A stretch of DNA of 33,059 nt, from assembly GCA_902492185.1 (NCBI GenBank), contig CABUKY010000006.1:1-33059 (forward strand), written 5' to 3'. A model generated the notes under the pieces. That model made no database searches. It saw nothing but the letters and a program-made list of their open reading frames with translations, and had not been told where the DNA came from. Both the position numbers and the translations under genes were made by a program. This DNA comes from an uncultured Collinsella sp. (GTDB lineage: Bacteria > Actinomycetota > Coriobacteriia > Coriobacteriales > Coriobacteriaceae). Position 1 is the first letter of the stretch. Each line of letters begins with the position of its first letter. Positions 22,382 through 29,817 of the stretch are shown piece after piece.

Positions 22382-23965
22382 ATGTCTGATCGTTTGACGG
22401 TCCTGACGTCTAAGAGCGTCTTTACCGGTACGGGGGACCTGCCGTTTGAAGGTTTCGTAGCGGTCCGTGGCAATCGAATTGAGGCTGTTGGCACCAAGAG
22501 TGAGGTAGCTTCGTATTTGACCCAGGCGGACGAGGTAGTTGACCTTGGCGACCGCACCGTCATGCCTGGCCTGATCGATGTGCATACCTTCTATACAGGC
22601 TGGGCGCTGCGGACATTGGGGTCTGATCTGTCCGGCATCGCTGATGCCAAAGAGGCCGTGTCGCTCTTGCGTGCATGGAAAGAAGATCATCCGGATTGCG
22701 CGGCGGCTTTTGGCCACAACCTACCCGAAACGTTGGCATCGGATGTCGAGAACGCAAATACGGCAGCTGTGTTTGACGATTGTTTTGGCGATATCCCCGT
22801 TGTCTGCTTTACACCAGGAGCGGAGACCTGCGTTCTCAACGCTGCCGCCAGTGCGCGATACGGCTTTACACCCCAGGCGTGCTATGCCGAGAAGATCTGG
22901 CGCATGATGAGCGATTTCCTCGCGCTGCCCGAGGTGCGTGCAGGGTATTCGGACTACATGAGCATGCTTAACGAGCGCGGCGTTACCGCCATCAAGGAGA
23001 TGGCGTTTGATGACTACTACGGCTTTGCCGACGAAATGGCTCGCCGTGAGGAATCTGGTGAGCTGACGGTTCGCGTCTCTATGATGTCGCAGCCGGTGGG
23101 TGCCGGTGCAAATCTGGCATATGCCCGCGAGGCACGAGAGCGCTTCCGGGGACCGTTCGTTCGCTTTTCTGGCTTCAACCGTATGACCGATCGCGGCGTA
23201 TGGGCGGGGCTTGCCGAGATGATAGACCCCTATGAGGACTCGGCCGATGCGGGCGCTGCCGGCAAGACGGTCGTCGAGGAGCCAGAGTGGGATCTGATTG
23301 AGAACGAGCTGCGTGCAATTGATGCTGACGGCTTCCGATATTCCTTGCATTGCCAGGGCGATGGCGCCGTTCGTCGCACCGTGGCGCTCTATGCCTCGCT
23401 GCCTCGAGACGAGCATGGACGGATGCTTCGTCGCCATGCGATTACCGATCTCGAGAACTCTGACCCGACCGATCTTGTCAAGTTTGGCAAGTTAGGTGGA
23501 ATTTGCGAGGTCTATCCGCAGATTCTGACGCTGGACCGGCGCGAGGATTGCCTGTCGATGATGCGTCGACAAATTGGCGAGACGCGACTTTTGCACAGCT
23601 GGAATCGCCGCGGCATGGAAGATTCCGGATGCACAGTGTGCTGTGGCACGGATTTGCCGCTGTTGATTCCGAGCTTGGGCGAGTCAATCTACAGTGCGTG
23701 CGGCGGATACTTCGACGACGGACTGCCCGTGAATGAGGTCAACACGCTGACGCTTGTCGAGCTCTTGTGCGCTTGGACTGCCGGGGGCGCGTACGACCTG
23801 ATGCGCGAAGACGAGCTGGGTACGCTTGAGGTTGGCAAGCTTGCCGATATCTGCGTGCTCGATCGGGATGTGTTCGACCTCGATTATCGCGACGCACGTG
23901 ATCTTGCGGTTGACATGACGATGTCGGACGGACAAATCGTGTTCGATCGAAATAAGGAGGCATAA
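22382..23965 (+). CDS. Amidohydrolase family 3 (YtcJ-like) protein with altered metal motif
   Basis: 527 residues from ATG at 22382, with AGGTGG five bases upstream, 9 bases after the transporter stop. N-terminal beta-sandwich plus TIM barrel (VMPGLIDVHTFYTG), C-terminal HAITDLENSDP, CCGTDLPLLIPSLGES and GTLEVGKLADICVLDRDVF match amidohydrolase 3 proteins. The usual HxH motif after the GLID/GFID segment is only H68-T-F here: the second histidine is replaced by phenylalanine. The HCQGDGAV motif for a third histidine is kept. It may hydrolyse an N-acyl or peptide-like bond of the transported compound using fewer metals, or may be non-hydrolytic. Confidence 0.82.
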   Translation: MSDRLTVLTSKSVFTGTGDLPFEGFVAVRGNRIEAVGTKSEVASYLTQADEVVDLGDRTVMPGLIDVHTFYTGWALRTLGSDLSGIADAKEAVSLLRAWKEDHPDCAAAFGHNLPETLASDVENANTAAVFDDCFGDIPVVCFTPGAETCVLNAAASARYGFTPQACYAEKIWRMMSDFLALPEVRAGYSDYMSMLNERGVTAIKEMAFDDYYGFADEMARREESGELTVRVSMMSQPVGAGANLAYAREARERFRGPFVRFSGFNRMTDRGVWAGLAEMIDPYEDSADAGAAGKTVVEEPEWDLIENELRAIDADGFRYSLHCQGDGAVRRTVALYASLPRDEHGRMLRRHAITDLENSDPTDLVKFGKLGGICEVYPQILTLDRREDCLSMMRRQIGETRLLHSWNRRGMEDSGCTVCCGTDLPLLIPSLGESIYSACGGYFDDGLPVNEVNTLTLVELLCAWTAGGAYDLMREDELGTLEVGKLADICVLDRDVFDLDYRDARDLAVDMTMSDGQIVFDRNKEA

Positions 23966-23966
23966 G

Positions 23967-24818
23967 ATGCCTGAATCCAAACCGACGCTGCGCCGCGAGC
24001 AGATTGCGGGCATGAATATCCACTACATCATGTGGTCGCTCGATTACTTCCTTGATGTGCAGCAGCGCTTGGGCTTTGAGTCCATTGAGCTGTGGTGTGC
24101 GGAGCCGCATGTGACGCTCGACCACACGGGCTACTTTGAGGCTGAGGTCCTGGCGAAAAAGGCTGCAGACCGTGGGCTTAGGTATCGTACTCTGTGCCCC
24201 GAGAACGTTGTCTATCCTTGGCAGTACTGCGCACGCAAACCGCTGCATGAACAGCGCAGCCTGGCGTACTTTAAGCACGGCATTGAGCTTGCCGAGGTAC
24301 TTGGGTGCGACCGTATGTCCGTCAACTCGGGCTGGGGCGACTGGGACGAGGACCGCGAGGAAGCCTGGAAGCGCAGCCGCGAGCACTTGTCCATTCTGGC
24401 GGAGTATGCCGGCGAGCACGGTCTGGTGCTTACGATGGAAAGCCTGCGTCCTGAGGAGAGCAACCTTGTGACGACGGTTTCCGATGCGAAGCGCATGATT
24501 GACGAGGTCGCGAGCCCGTACTTACAGCCCATGGTTGATACAACTGCGATGGGCGTTGCGGGCGAGACGCTCGAGGACTGGTTTGCCGCCTTTGGTGATG
24601 GGGCAATTCACGAGATGCACCTTATCGACGGTGACCCGTATGGCCATCTGGTGTGGGGCGATGGCAAGCACGATATGGACGCCTTCGTCGCCGCACTCAA
24701 CGCCCATGGTTTTGACGGCATGCTGGGCCAGGAAATCACGGACGGTCGTTACTACGATGACCCGGCCGCGGCAGATGCCAAGAACATGGCCGCATTCGAG
24801 AAATATCTGATTGACTAA
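23967..24818 (+). CDS. frlC: FrlC-like sugar epimerase (xylose-isomerase-type TIM barrel)
   Basis: 283 residues from ATG at 23967, one base after the amidohydrolase stop, with AAGGAGG upstream. The TIM barrel belongs to PF01261. Landmarks shared with the fructoselysine 3-epimerase FrlC of E. coli are LGFESIELWCAEPH near the start, LTMESLRPEESNLVTTVSDA, PMVDTTAMGVAGE and EMHLIDGDPYGHLVWGDGKH. The E, D, H and E metal ligands expected for the family are present. FrlC interconverts fructoselysine and psicoselysine. Its position beside FrlB and FrlD homologues supports a similar job here, though the amine moiety of the substrate may differ. Confidence 0.78.
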   Translation: MPESKPTLRREQIAGMNIHYIMWSLDYFLDVQQRLGFESIELWCAEPHVTLDHTGYFEAEVLAKKAADRGLRYRTLCPENVVYPWQYCARKPLHEQRSLAYFKHGIELAEVLGCDRMSVNSGWGDWDEDREEAWKRSREHLSILAEYAGEHGLVLTMESLRPEESNLVTTVSDAKRMIDEVASPYLQPMVDTTAMGVAGETLEDWFAAFGDGAIHEMHLIDGDPYGHLVWGDGKHDMDAFVAALNAHGFDGMLGQEITDGRYYDDPAAADAKNMAAFEKYLID

Positions 24819-24880
24819 AACAACTATCGGCTACGCAACCAACGTCATTGATTGCGGGTCAAATAAGAAAGGAACTGGAT

Positions 24881-25849
24881 ATGAACGCACACGATCTGAT
24901 CAAAGAGGCAATTGCCGAGAAGGGCAAGTTCGACAGCGTCTACTGGATTGCTTGCGGTGGCTCCATGATCGATTTGATCCCGGCTCATGAGCTTCTGCAG
25001 CGCGAGGCAACCACCTTCACTTCGTATATCTATACCGCGCGTGAATTCGACATTATGCGTCCGCGTCGTCTGGGCGAGAAGTCCCTGGTCATCGCTTGTA
25101 GCCATAGTGGCAACACCCCGGAGGTCGTCGAGGGCTGCGAGATTGCCCTTGCTGCCGGCGCTACGGTGATCGCCCAGACCGACAACGCTGGATCCAAGAT
25201 CGACTCCGGCAAGTGGACCACGTGGGTCTACCCATGGGGCGAGGGTGTGCCGCAGGCCGAGGTCCCCGCTGGCATTTCGCTGTCGCTTGCGGCAGAGCTG
25301 CTCGATCAGCAGGAGGGCTACGCCGATCTTGCCGATATGTATGCCGGTATTGCCGAGATGGATAAGATTCTTCCCCCGGCACGCGAGAAGGTAAATGCCG
25401 AGCTGGGCGATCGTTTTGCCAAGCTTTGCCAGGAGCACGAGTTCTTCTATATTCTGGGCAGCGGTCCCAACTTTAGCCAGACCTACGGTTTCGCTATCTG
25501 CTCTCTTATGGAGATGCAGTGGCAGCACTGCAGCTACATCCACTCTGCCGAGTACTTCCATGGCCCCTTCGAGGCTACTCAGGATGGCGTTTTTTACTTC
25601 CTGCAGATGGGCTCCAGCGAGTGCCGTGCTATGGACGAGCGCGCCCTGGCGTTCCTTAAGACGCATACCGATACGCTGATGGTGCTCGATGCCAAGGAGT
25701 ACGGTATGGAAGCCGTGCCGGCGAGCGTCCGTGCCTATCTGGACCCGGTGCTGTTCTACGCCATGAACTGCGAGCTGCGTGCTGCACGCGGCAAGGTGTT
25801 TGATCACGATCCCGATTTCCGCCGCTATATGGGCGTCGTCGAGTACTAG
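24881..25849 (+). CDS. frlB: SIS-domain deglycase (FrlB-like)
   Basis: 322 residues from ATG at 24881, with AAAGGA upstream. Two SIS sugar-phosphate-binding domains: VYWIACGGSMI at 20-30 and SHSGNTPEV at 74-82, then FYILGSGPNFS at 189-199. The SAEYFHGPFE segment at 222-231 holds E224 and H227, matching the catalytic Glu/His region of FrlB and FraB deglycases. The C-terminus DHDPDFRRYMGVVEY closely matches the end of E. coli FrlB. Such enzymes cleave phosphorylated fructosamines to glucose 6-phosphate and an amino acid or amine. The neighbouring kinase and epimerase complete the pathway. Substrate choice between fructoselysine, fructose-asparagine and others is open. Confidence 0.88.
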   Translation: MNAHDLIKEAIAEKGKFDSVYWIACGGSMIDLIPAHELLQREATTFTSYIYTAREFDIMRPRRLGEKSLVIACSHSGNTPEVVEGCEIALAAGATVIAQTDNAGSKIDSGKWTTWVYPWGEGVPQAEVPAGISLSLAAELLDQQEGYADLADMYAGIAEMDKILPPAREKVNAELGDRFAKLCQEHEFFYILGSGPNFSQTYGFAICSLMEMQWQHCSYIHSAEYFHGPFEATQDGVFYFLQMGSSECRAMDERALAFLKTHTDTLMVLDAKEYGMEAVPASVRAYLDPVLFYAMNCELRAARGKVFDHDPDFRRYMGVVEY

Positions 25850-25863
25850 AAGGGACAAAGGCC

Positions 25864-26727
25864 ATGGCATTTAACGTTAACGCGCTCGGATTTGGCGACA
25901 ACGTCGTCGATCGCTACGAGCATATCCACACCATGTATCCTGGCGGCAACGCAGTGAACTTCGCCGTTTATGCCAAGAAATGCGGTGCCGCACGCTCCGC
26001 ATACATGGGCATTTTTGGCAATGACGCCGCTGCCGAGCATGTCATTGCAAGCCTCGAGGATGAGGGTATCGAGCTTGACAAGTGCGAGCAGATGATTGGC
26101 GAGAACGGAGCGGCTCGCGTGACCGTCGTTGACGGTGACCGTGTCTTCCTCGGCTCCAACGAGGGCGGTATCCGTGGCGATGCGCGCTATGTCCTCGATC
26201 GCTTTGACCTTGCGTACATGAAGCAGTTCGATGTGGTTCATTCGGGTAACTATTGCTTTACCGAGCGCGAGCTGCCCAAGCTGAAGGCTGCGGGCGTCAC
26301 GGTCTCTTTTGACTTTTCGGACGACTCTACCGACGAGTACTACGAGCAGATTGCGCCCTACGTCGATTTCGCTTTCTTTAGTGCGGCGGATGCCGCGAGT
26401 GAGGACGAGATTCGCGAGCGTCTGGCATGGGTGAAGGGCCTGGGTCCGCGTTTTGTGTCGGCTACGGCGGGCGCCGAGGGCTGCATTGCTTACGACGGCG
26501 AGCGTTATTACCGCCAGCTGGCTAAACCGGTAACGGACATGAAGGACACCATGGGGGCGGGCGACTCGTTCCTCACCTCGTTTTTGATGTGCTATCTCGA
26601 TTCCGCCAAGCGTGGTGAGGATGGCGCCGAGGCCATCGAGCGCGCGCTCGACTTTGCTGCCGGGTTTGCCTCGACCGTGTGCGGTATGGAAGGTTCTTGG
26701 GGCCACGGAGCACCAATCGTCGAATAG
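25864..26727 (+). CDS. frlD: PfkB family kinase, FrlD-like (fructosamine 6-kinase)
   Basis: 287 residues from ATG at 25864, 14 bases after the deglycase stop. Ribokinase fold: GFGDNVVDRYEH, the substrate glycine motif PGGNAVNFAVYAKK at 26-39, and DTMGAGDSFLTSF at 228-240 with catalytic D234. SFDFSDDSTDEYYEQIAPYV and IAYDGERYYRQLAKPVT follow FrlD of E. coli closely. It would phosphorylate the imported fructosamine on the 6-position, making the substrate for the SIS deglycase. It is the last gene before an internal terminator in the operon. Confidence 0.88.
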   Translation: MAFNVNALGFGDNVVDRYEHIHTMYPGGNAVNFAVYAKKCGAARSAYMGIFGNDAAAEHVIASLEDEGIELDKCEQMIGENGAARVTVVDGDRVFLGSNEGGIRGDARYVLDRFDLAYMKQFDVVHSGNYCFTERELPKLKAAGVTVSFDFSDDSTDEYYEQIAPYVDFAFFSAADAASEDEIRERLAWVKGLGPRFVSATAGAEGCIAYDGERYYRQLAKPVTDMKDTMGAGDSFLTSFLMCYLDSAKRGEDGAEAIERALDFAAGFASTVCGMEGSWGHGAPIVE

Positions 26728-26797
26728 CTTAAGAAAGCGTACGGCGGTCTGGCTATGAGGCCTTGGACAGCCGATGCAAAACAATAAGCGAAACGCG

Positions 26798-26831
26798 AAA
26801 AGGGGGCTCGCCATGTGGTGGGTCCCCTTTT
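26798..26831 (+). terminator. Internal operon terminator
   Basis: Arms AAAAGGGG and CCCCTTTT, with an inner CGCCA/TGGTG stem, followed directly by the next ribosome site. It probably lowers expression of the second half of the operon relative to the first. Confidence 0.7.
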
Positions 26832-26848
26832 GAACATTGGAGAAGACC

Positions 26849-27649
26849 ATGGGTATTAAAGCGTGCGCGGCTGGTTTTTGCTGTGCGGACGTCTATCAAA
26901 ACATCGGCGTGTTCTATCCGACTGGTAATGGCATTGACTGGGGTATCCATCTTGCACGAATGGGCGTTTCGGTATCCGCCGTGTCGGTTGTCGGCAAGGA
27001 CGAGTACGGAGACAAGATGAGAGAGGCGCTGGCCGCTGAGGGGCTCGATATCTCACATCTGCGGGTGGAGGATGGCGACACCTCGGTGATGCTCATGGCA
27101 TTGAAAGACGGCGTCGATCGCGTGCATCTCGAGGCAATCGATGGCGTAATGGAGACATATCGACCGAATGAAGATGACCGGGCGTTTATCCTAGAGCATG
27201 ACATCATTCATACCGACCTGTTTGGCAATTGTTTGGACCTCCTGCCCGAATGGCACGATGCGGGCAAGACGGTGGTTATGGACTTCTCGGTGTTCAGCCA
27301 GGATCCCGAATATGCATGTGAGAATCATTTTCCCTACGTTGACTACGCATTTATGTCGTTTGAAGAGGACACTCCGGAGCTACGAGACTGGGTACGCCAC
27401 GTGCAGGAATTGGGACCGCGCGTTGCGGTTGCCACGCTTGGCGAGAAGGGAAGCATTGCCTATGACGGTGAGCGCTTCTATGAGTGCGGGATTGTACCGG
27501 CGGAGAAGGTCGTTAATACCGTGGGTGCCGGCGACTCGTATATTGCCGGGTTTACCAAGGGCGTGATCGATGGCCTTGATATTCCGGCGTGTATGAAGGC
27601 GGGCGCTGAGCTGTCGTCCCGAGTGATTGGTTCGTTTGAGCCGTACTAG
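26849..27649 (+). CDS. Second PfkB family kinase
   Basis: 266 residues from ATG at 26849, with TTGGAG upstream. It shares the FrlD-like layout (VVMDFSVFSQDPEYACENHF, ATLGEKGSIAYDGERFYECG) and an intact NTVGAGDSYIAGF motif with D229. However, the substrate motif GGNAVN of the first kinase is replaced by PTGNGIDWGIHLAR, so the sugar or aglycone it recognises should differ. It is slightly shorter than the first kinase. It opens the second block of the operon after the internal terminator. A kinase for a related glycated compound or an epimer is the simplest reading. Confidence 0.88.
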   Translation: MGIKACAAGFCCADVYQNIGVFYPTGNGIDWGIHLARMGVSVSAVSVVGKDEYGDKMREALAAEGLDISHLRVEDGDTSVMLMALKDGVDRVHLEAIDGVMETYRPNEDDRAFILEHDIIHTDLFGNCLDLLPEWHDAGKTVVMDFSVFSQDPEYACENHFPYVDYAFMSFEEDTPELRDWVRHVQELGPRVAVATLGEKGSIAYDGERFYECGIVPAEKVVNTVGAGDSYIAGFTKGVIDGLDIPACMKAGAELSSRVIGSFEPY

Positions 27650-27676
27650 GGTCAAATGCCTGGAAAGGAGTACGAA

Positions 27677-28537
27677 ATGGTTATCGACATGTTGGTTCAG
27701 CCCATGCTCTACGGCGAGATCTGTACGCCGGGTGATGAGCCTGATGGATTCGGTTTTTGGTCACGAGAATTTGGTATGGGGCATATGGGTCCCATGGATT
27801 GGGACGAGCTTCAAGTTGAGATGGACGTCTGCGATGTGCAGAAGAGCTTGCTCATGCCGCTCGATGTAACCACGGCATGCGGAGGGCATTTTGGCACCAA
27901 TGACCAGATTGCCATGCTGGTTGCCGCGCATCCCGATCGTCTGTGGGGATTTGCGAGCGTAGATCCGCGGGTGAGCAGTGCCGCAGGCGAATTGGAGCGC
28001 GCCTTTACCGAGCTGGGGGCAAAGGGGCTTTGTCTGCATCCGGCAAAGCAGGGTTTTGACCCCGATGATGCTGTGGCTGAGCCGCTTTACGAGCTGTGCG
28101 AGCGCTATAACAAGCCGGTGGTTTTCCATGCCGGTATGTCTTGGGAGCCGGGCGCAGAGCTCTCGCGCAGTAACCCGCTTGCATTTGAGCACACAATCGC
28201 AACGCATCCAAATGTGCGTTTTAGTTTGACCCACTTTGGCTGGCCCTGGGTGCGCGAGACCGTGGCGATGCTGCTCAAGTATCCCAACTGCTACACGGAC
28301 ACCTCTATCACTTACATCGATTCGCCCGAGGAGATGATGCAGCGTCTTTTCACGGTCGATATGGGGCCGCTGTGGTATGAGCGCGCGCTATCGCATCAAG
28401 TAATGTTCGCCAGCAATACGCCGCGTTTCCGTGCGTTCAAACTCAAGCGGGCGCTCGATACCGTGTCCATGCGCGATGATGCGCGAGAAAGGCTCTACTG
28501 GGGTAATGCCCTGCGTTTTCTTGAAGGGGATGAGTAA
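27677..28537 (+). CDS. Amidohydrolase 2-type TIM-barrel protein lacking the HxH motif
   Basis: 286 residues from ATG at 27677, chosen over the in-frame ATG at 27656 because AAGGAG lies 7 bases before it. The barrel follows amidohydrolase 2 (PF04909) proteins: LWGFASVDPR, GAKGLCLHPAKQGFDPDD, PVVFHAGMSWEPG, NVRFSLTHFGWPWVRE and YWGNALRFL at the end. The N-terminal HxH expected after the first strand is absent (MVIDMLVQPMLYG). The late SDxP motif appears as FASNTPRF, with Asp changed to Asn. Members of this family catalyse hydrolysis or decarboxylation. With fewer metal ligands the chemistry may be non-hydrolytic. It lies next to YjbQ and BtpA family genes. Confidence 0.82.
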   Translation: MVIDMLVQPMLYGEICTPGDEPDGFGFWSREFGMGHMGPMDWDELQVEMDVCDVQKSLLMPLDVTTACGGHFGTNDQIAMLVAAHPDRLWGFASVDPRVSSAAGELERAFTELGAKGLCLHPAKQGFDPDDAVAEPLYELCERYNKPVVFHAGMSWEPGAELSRSNPLAFEHTIATHPNVRFSLTHFGWPWVRETVAMLLKYPNCYTDTSITYIDSPEEMMQRLFTVDMGPLWYERALSHQVMFASNTPRFRAFKLKRALDTVSMRDDARERLYWGNALRFLEGDE

Positions 28538-28539
28538 AC

Positions 28540-28968
28540 ATGGTGACGCTCGAAACATTGAGCTATCTATCGACTGCTCCGGACCAGTTCATCGATATTA
28601 CCGAAGACGTGCACGCTGCCATCGAACGCAGCTCGGTGACCAATGGCTTGGCAGCGATTATTTTGTCGCATACGACCTGTGGAATCGTGGTAAACGAGGG
28701 GCTGCCCTGCGTGGAGACGGATCTTATGGAAACGCTTGATCGCATCGCCCCACTCGATGCCCCCTATGCACATGCACACTTCCTGCCGAGCTATGGAGCC
28801 ACCGGCAACAACTCCTGTGGGCATATCAAGAGCATGATTTGTGGGAACAGTTGCTTCTTTCCCGTCCAAGATGGCCACATCGTGTGCGGAAGTGCCCAGA
28901 ACATCTATCTTGCGGAGTTTGACGGTCCGCAGAAGCGAAAAGTGTACGTCGAGGTGCTGGGGGAGTAA
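28540..28968 (+). CDS. YjbQ/UPF0047 family protein
   Basis: 142 residues from ATG at 28540, two bases after the amidohydrolase stop, with GAAGGGG upstream. The family pattern is clear: SHTTCGIVVNEG near residue 47, AHAHFLPSYGATGNNSCGHI, a histidine-rich active-site surface, and the closing HIVCGSAQNIYLAEFDGPQKRKVYVEV. YjbQ of E. coli shows weak thiamine-phosphate synthase activity, but the true role of the family is not established. The usual GTWQ before the last strand is GSAQ here. Its tight placement in a sugar operon suggests it acts on a phosphorylated intermediate; that is inference. Confidence 0.85.
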   Translation: MVTLETLSYLSTAPDQFIDITEDVHAAIERSSVTNGLAAIILSHTTCGIVVNEGLPCVETDLMETLDRIAPLDAPYAHAHFLPSYGATGNNSCGHIKSMICGNSCFFPVQDGHIVCGSAQNIYLAEFDGPQKRKVYVEVLGE

Positions 28969-29001
28969 CGTCCCTGCAATAACCCTATGAAGGAGCACGC
29001 T

Positions 29002-29811
29002 ATGTCGTTTCTAACTTCGATGTTCAAGACCGAAAAGCCGGTTATCGGAATGCTGCACCTGCGTCCTCTGCCGGGCGACCCACTGTATTACCCGGGTGGA
29101 AGCGTGTCGCAGGTCGTGGAAGCCGCCAAGCGCGATCTCGAGGCGTTGCAACAGGGCGGTGTCGATGGCATTTTGATTACCAATGAGCTCTCGATGCCCT
29201 ATGAGCAGCACGTTTCTCCCTCAACCCTTGCATCGATGGGCTATGTAATCGGAGCTCTGTCCCATGATCTGTCGACCCCTTGGGGAGCCGAGGCTATTTA
29301 CGACGGTGATGCCACAATCGAGCTGTGCGCTGCTGTCGATGCGCAGTTCACGCGCTGCAATTTTTGCGGTGCCTGGGCCGGTGATCTCGGGCTGATTAAT
29401 CGAGATTTCGCGCACACCATGCGTCGCAAGGCGGCGCTGCGCCTGGATGACCTCAAGCTTTTTCACTTCATCACGAGCGAGGGGGAGGTTTATCTCAACG
29501 ACCGCACGACTGCGGACATTGCCGATTCACTTCTCTTTAATTGCCTTCCGGATGCAATGGTCATCGGCGGTTCGGCTGCCGGTCGTGGCGCTTCGGGCGA
29601 GCTTGCCGATGAAGTCCGCGAGCGTGTTGGCGAAGTACCTGTGGTATGTGGCACCGGTTGTCGCGAAAATACCGTGGCTGACGTATTCGCTCACTACGAT
29701 GGTGCGTTTGTCGGCACGTGCTTAAAGTGCGACGGAAAGCTGGATGCCCCGGTCGATGTTGAGCGGGTAGCTCGTTTTATGGCTGCCGCTCGTACGGCGC
29801 GAGGGGAGTAG
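29002..29811 (+). CDS. BtpA/SgcQ family TIM-barrel protein
   Basis: 269 residues from ATG at 29002, with AAGGAG upstream; ATG 28987 overlaps that site and is rejected. KPVIGMLHLRPLPGDPLYY at the N-terminus is the BtpA signature. GGVDGILITNELSMPY, FTRCNFCGAWAGDLGLINRD, and the phosphate-binding-type end VVCGTGCRENTVADVFAHYDG and FVGTCLKCDGKLDAPVD follow. BtpA was first linked to photosystem I in cyanobacteria. SgcQ is an uncharacterised member in an E. coli sugar operon. The barrel probably binds a phosphorylated sugar-like ligand. The sugar-operon context here agrees with the SgcQ case. Confidence 0.88.
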   Translation: MSFLTSMFKTEKPVIGMLHLRPLPGDPLYYPGGSVSQVVEAAKRDLEALQQGGVDGILITNELSMPYEQHVSPSTLASMGYVIGALSHDLSTPWGAEAIYDGDATIELCAAVDAQFTRCNFCGAWAGDLGLINRDFAHTMRRKAALRLDDLKLFHFITSEGEVYLNDRTTADIADSLLFNCLPDAMVIGGSAAGRGASGELADEVRERVGEVPVVCGTGCRENTVADVFAHYDGAFVGTCLKCDGKLDAPVDVERVARFMAAARTARGE

Positions 29812-29817
29812 GCACCT

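Noticed and set aside
21227..22717. 496-codon minus-strand frame opposite the YfcC-type transporter
   Set aside because: Antisense to a membrane protein with convincing family motifs; the antisense product is hydrophilic and without recognisable features.
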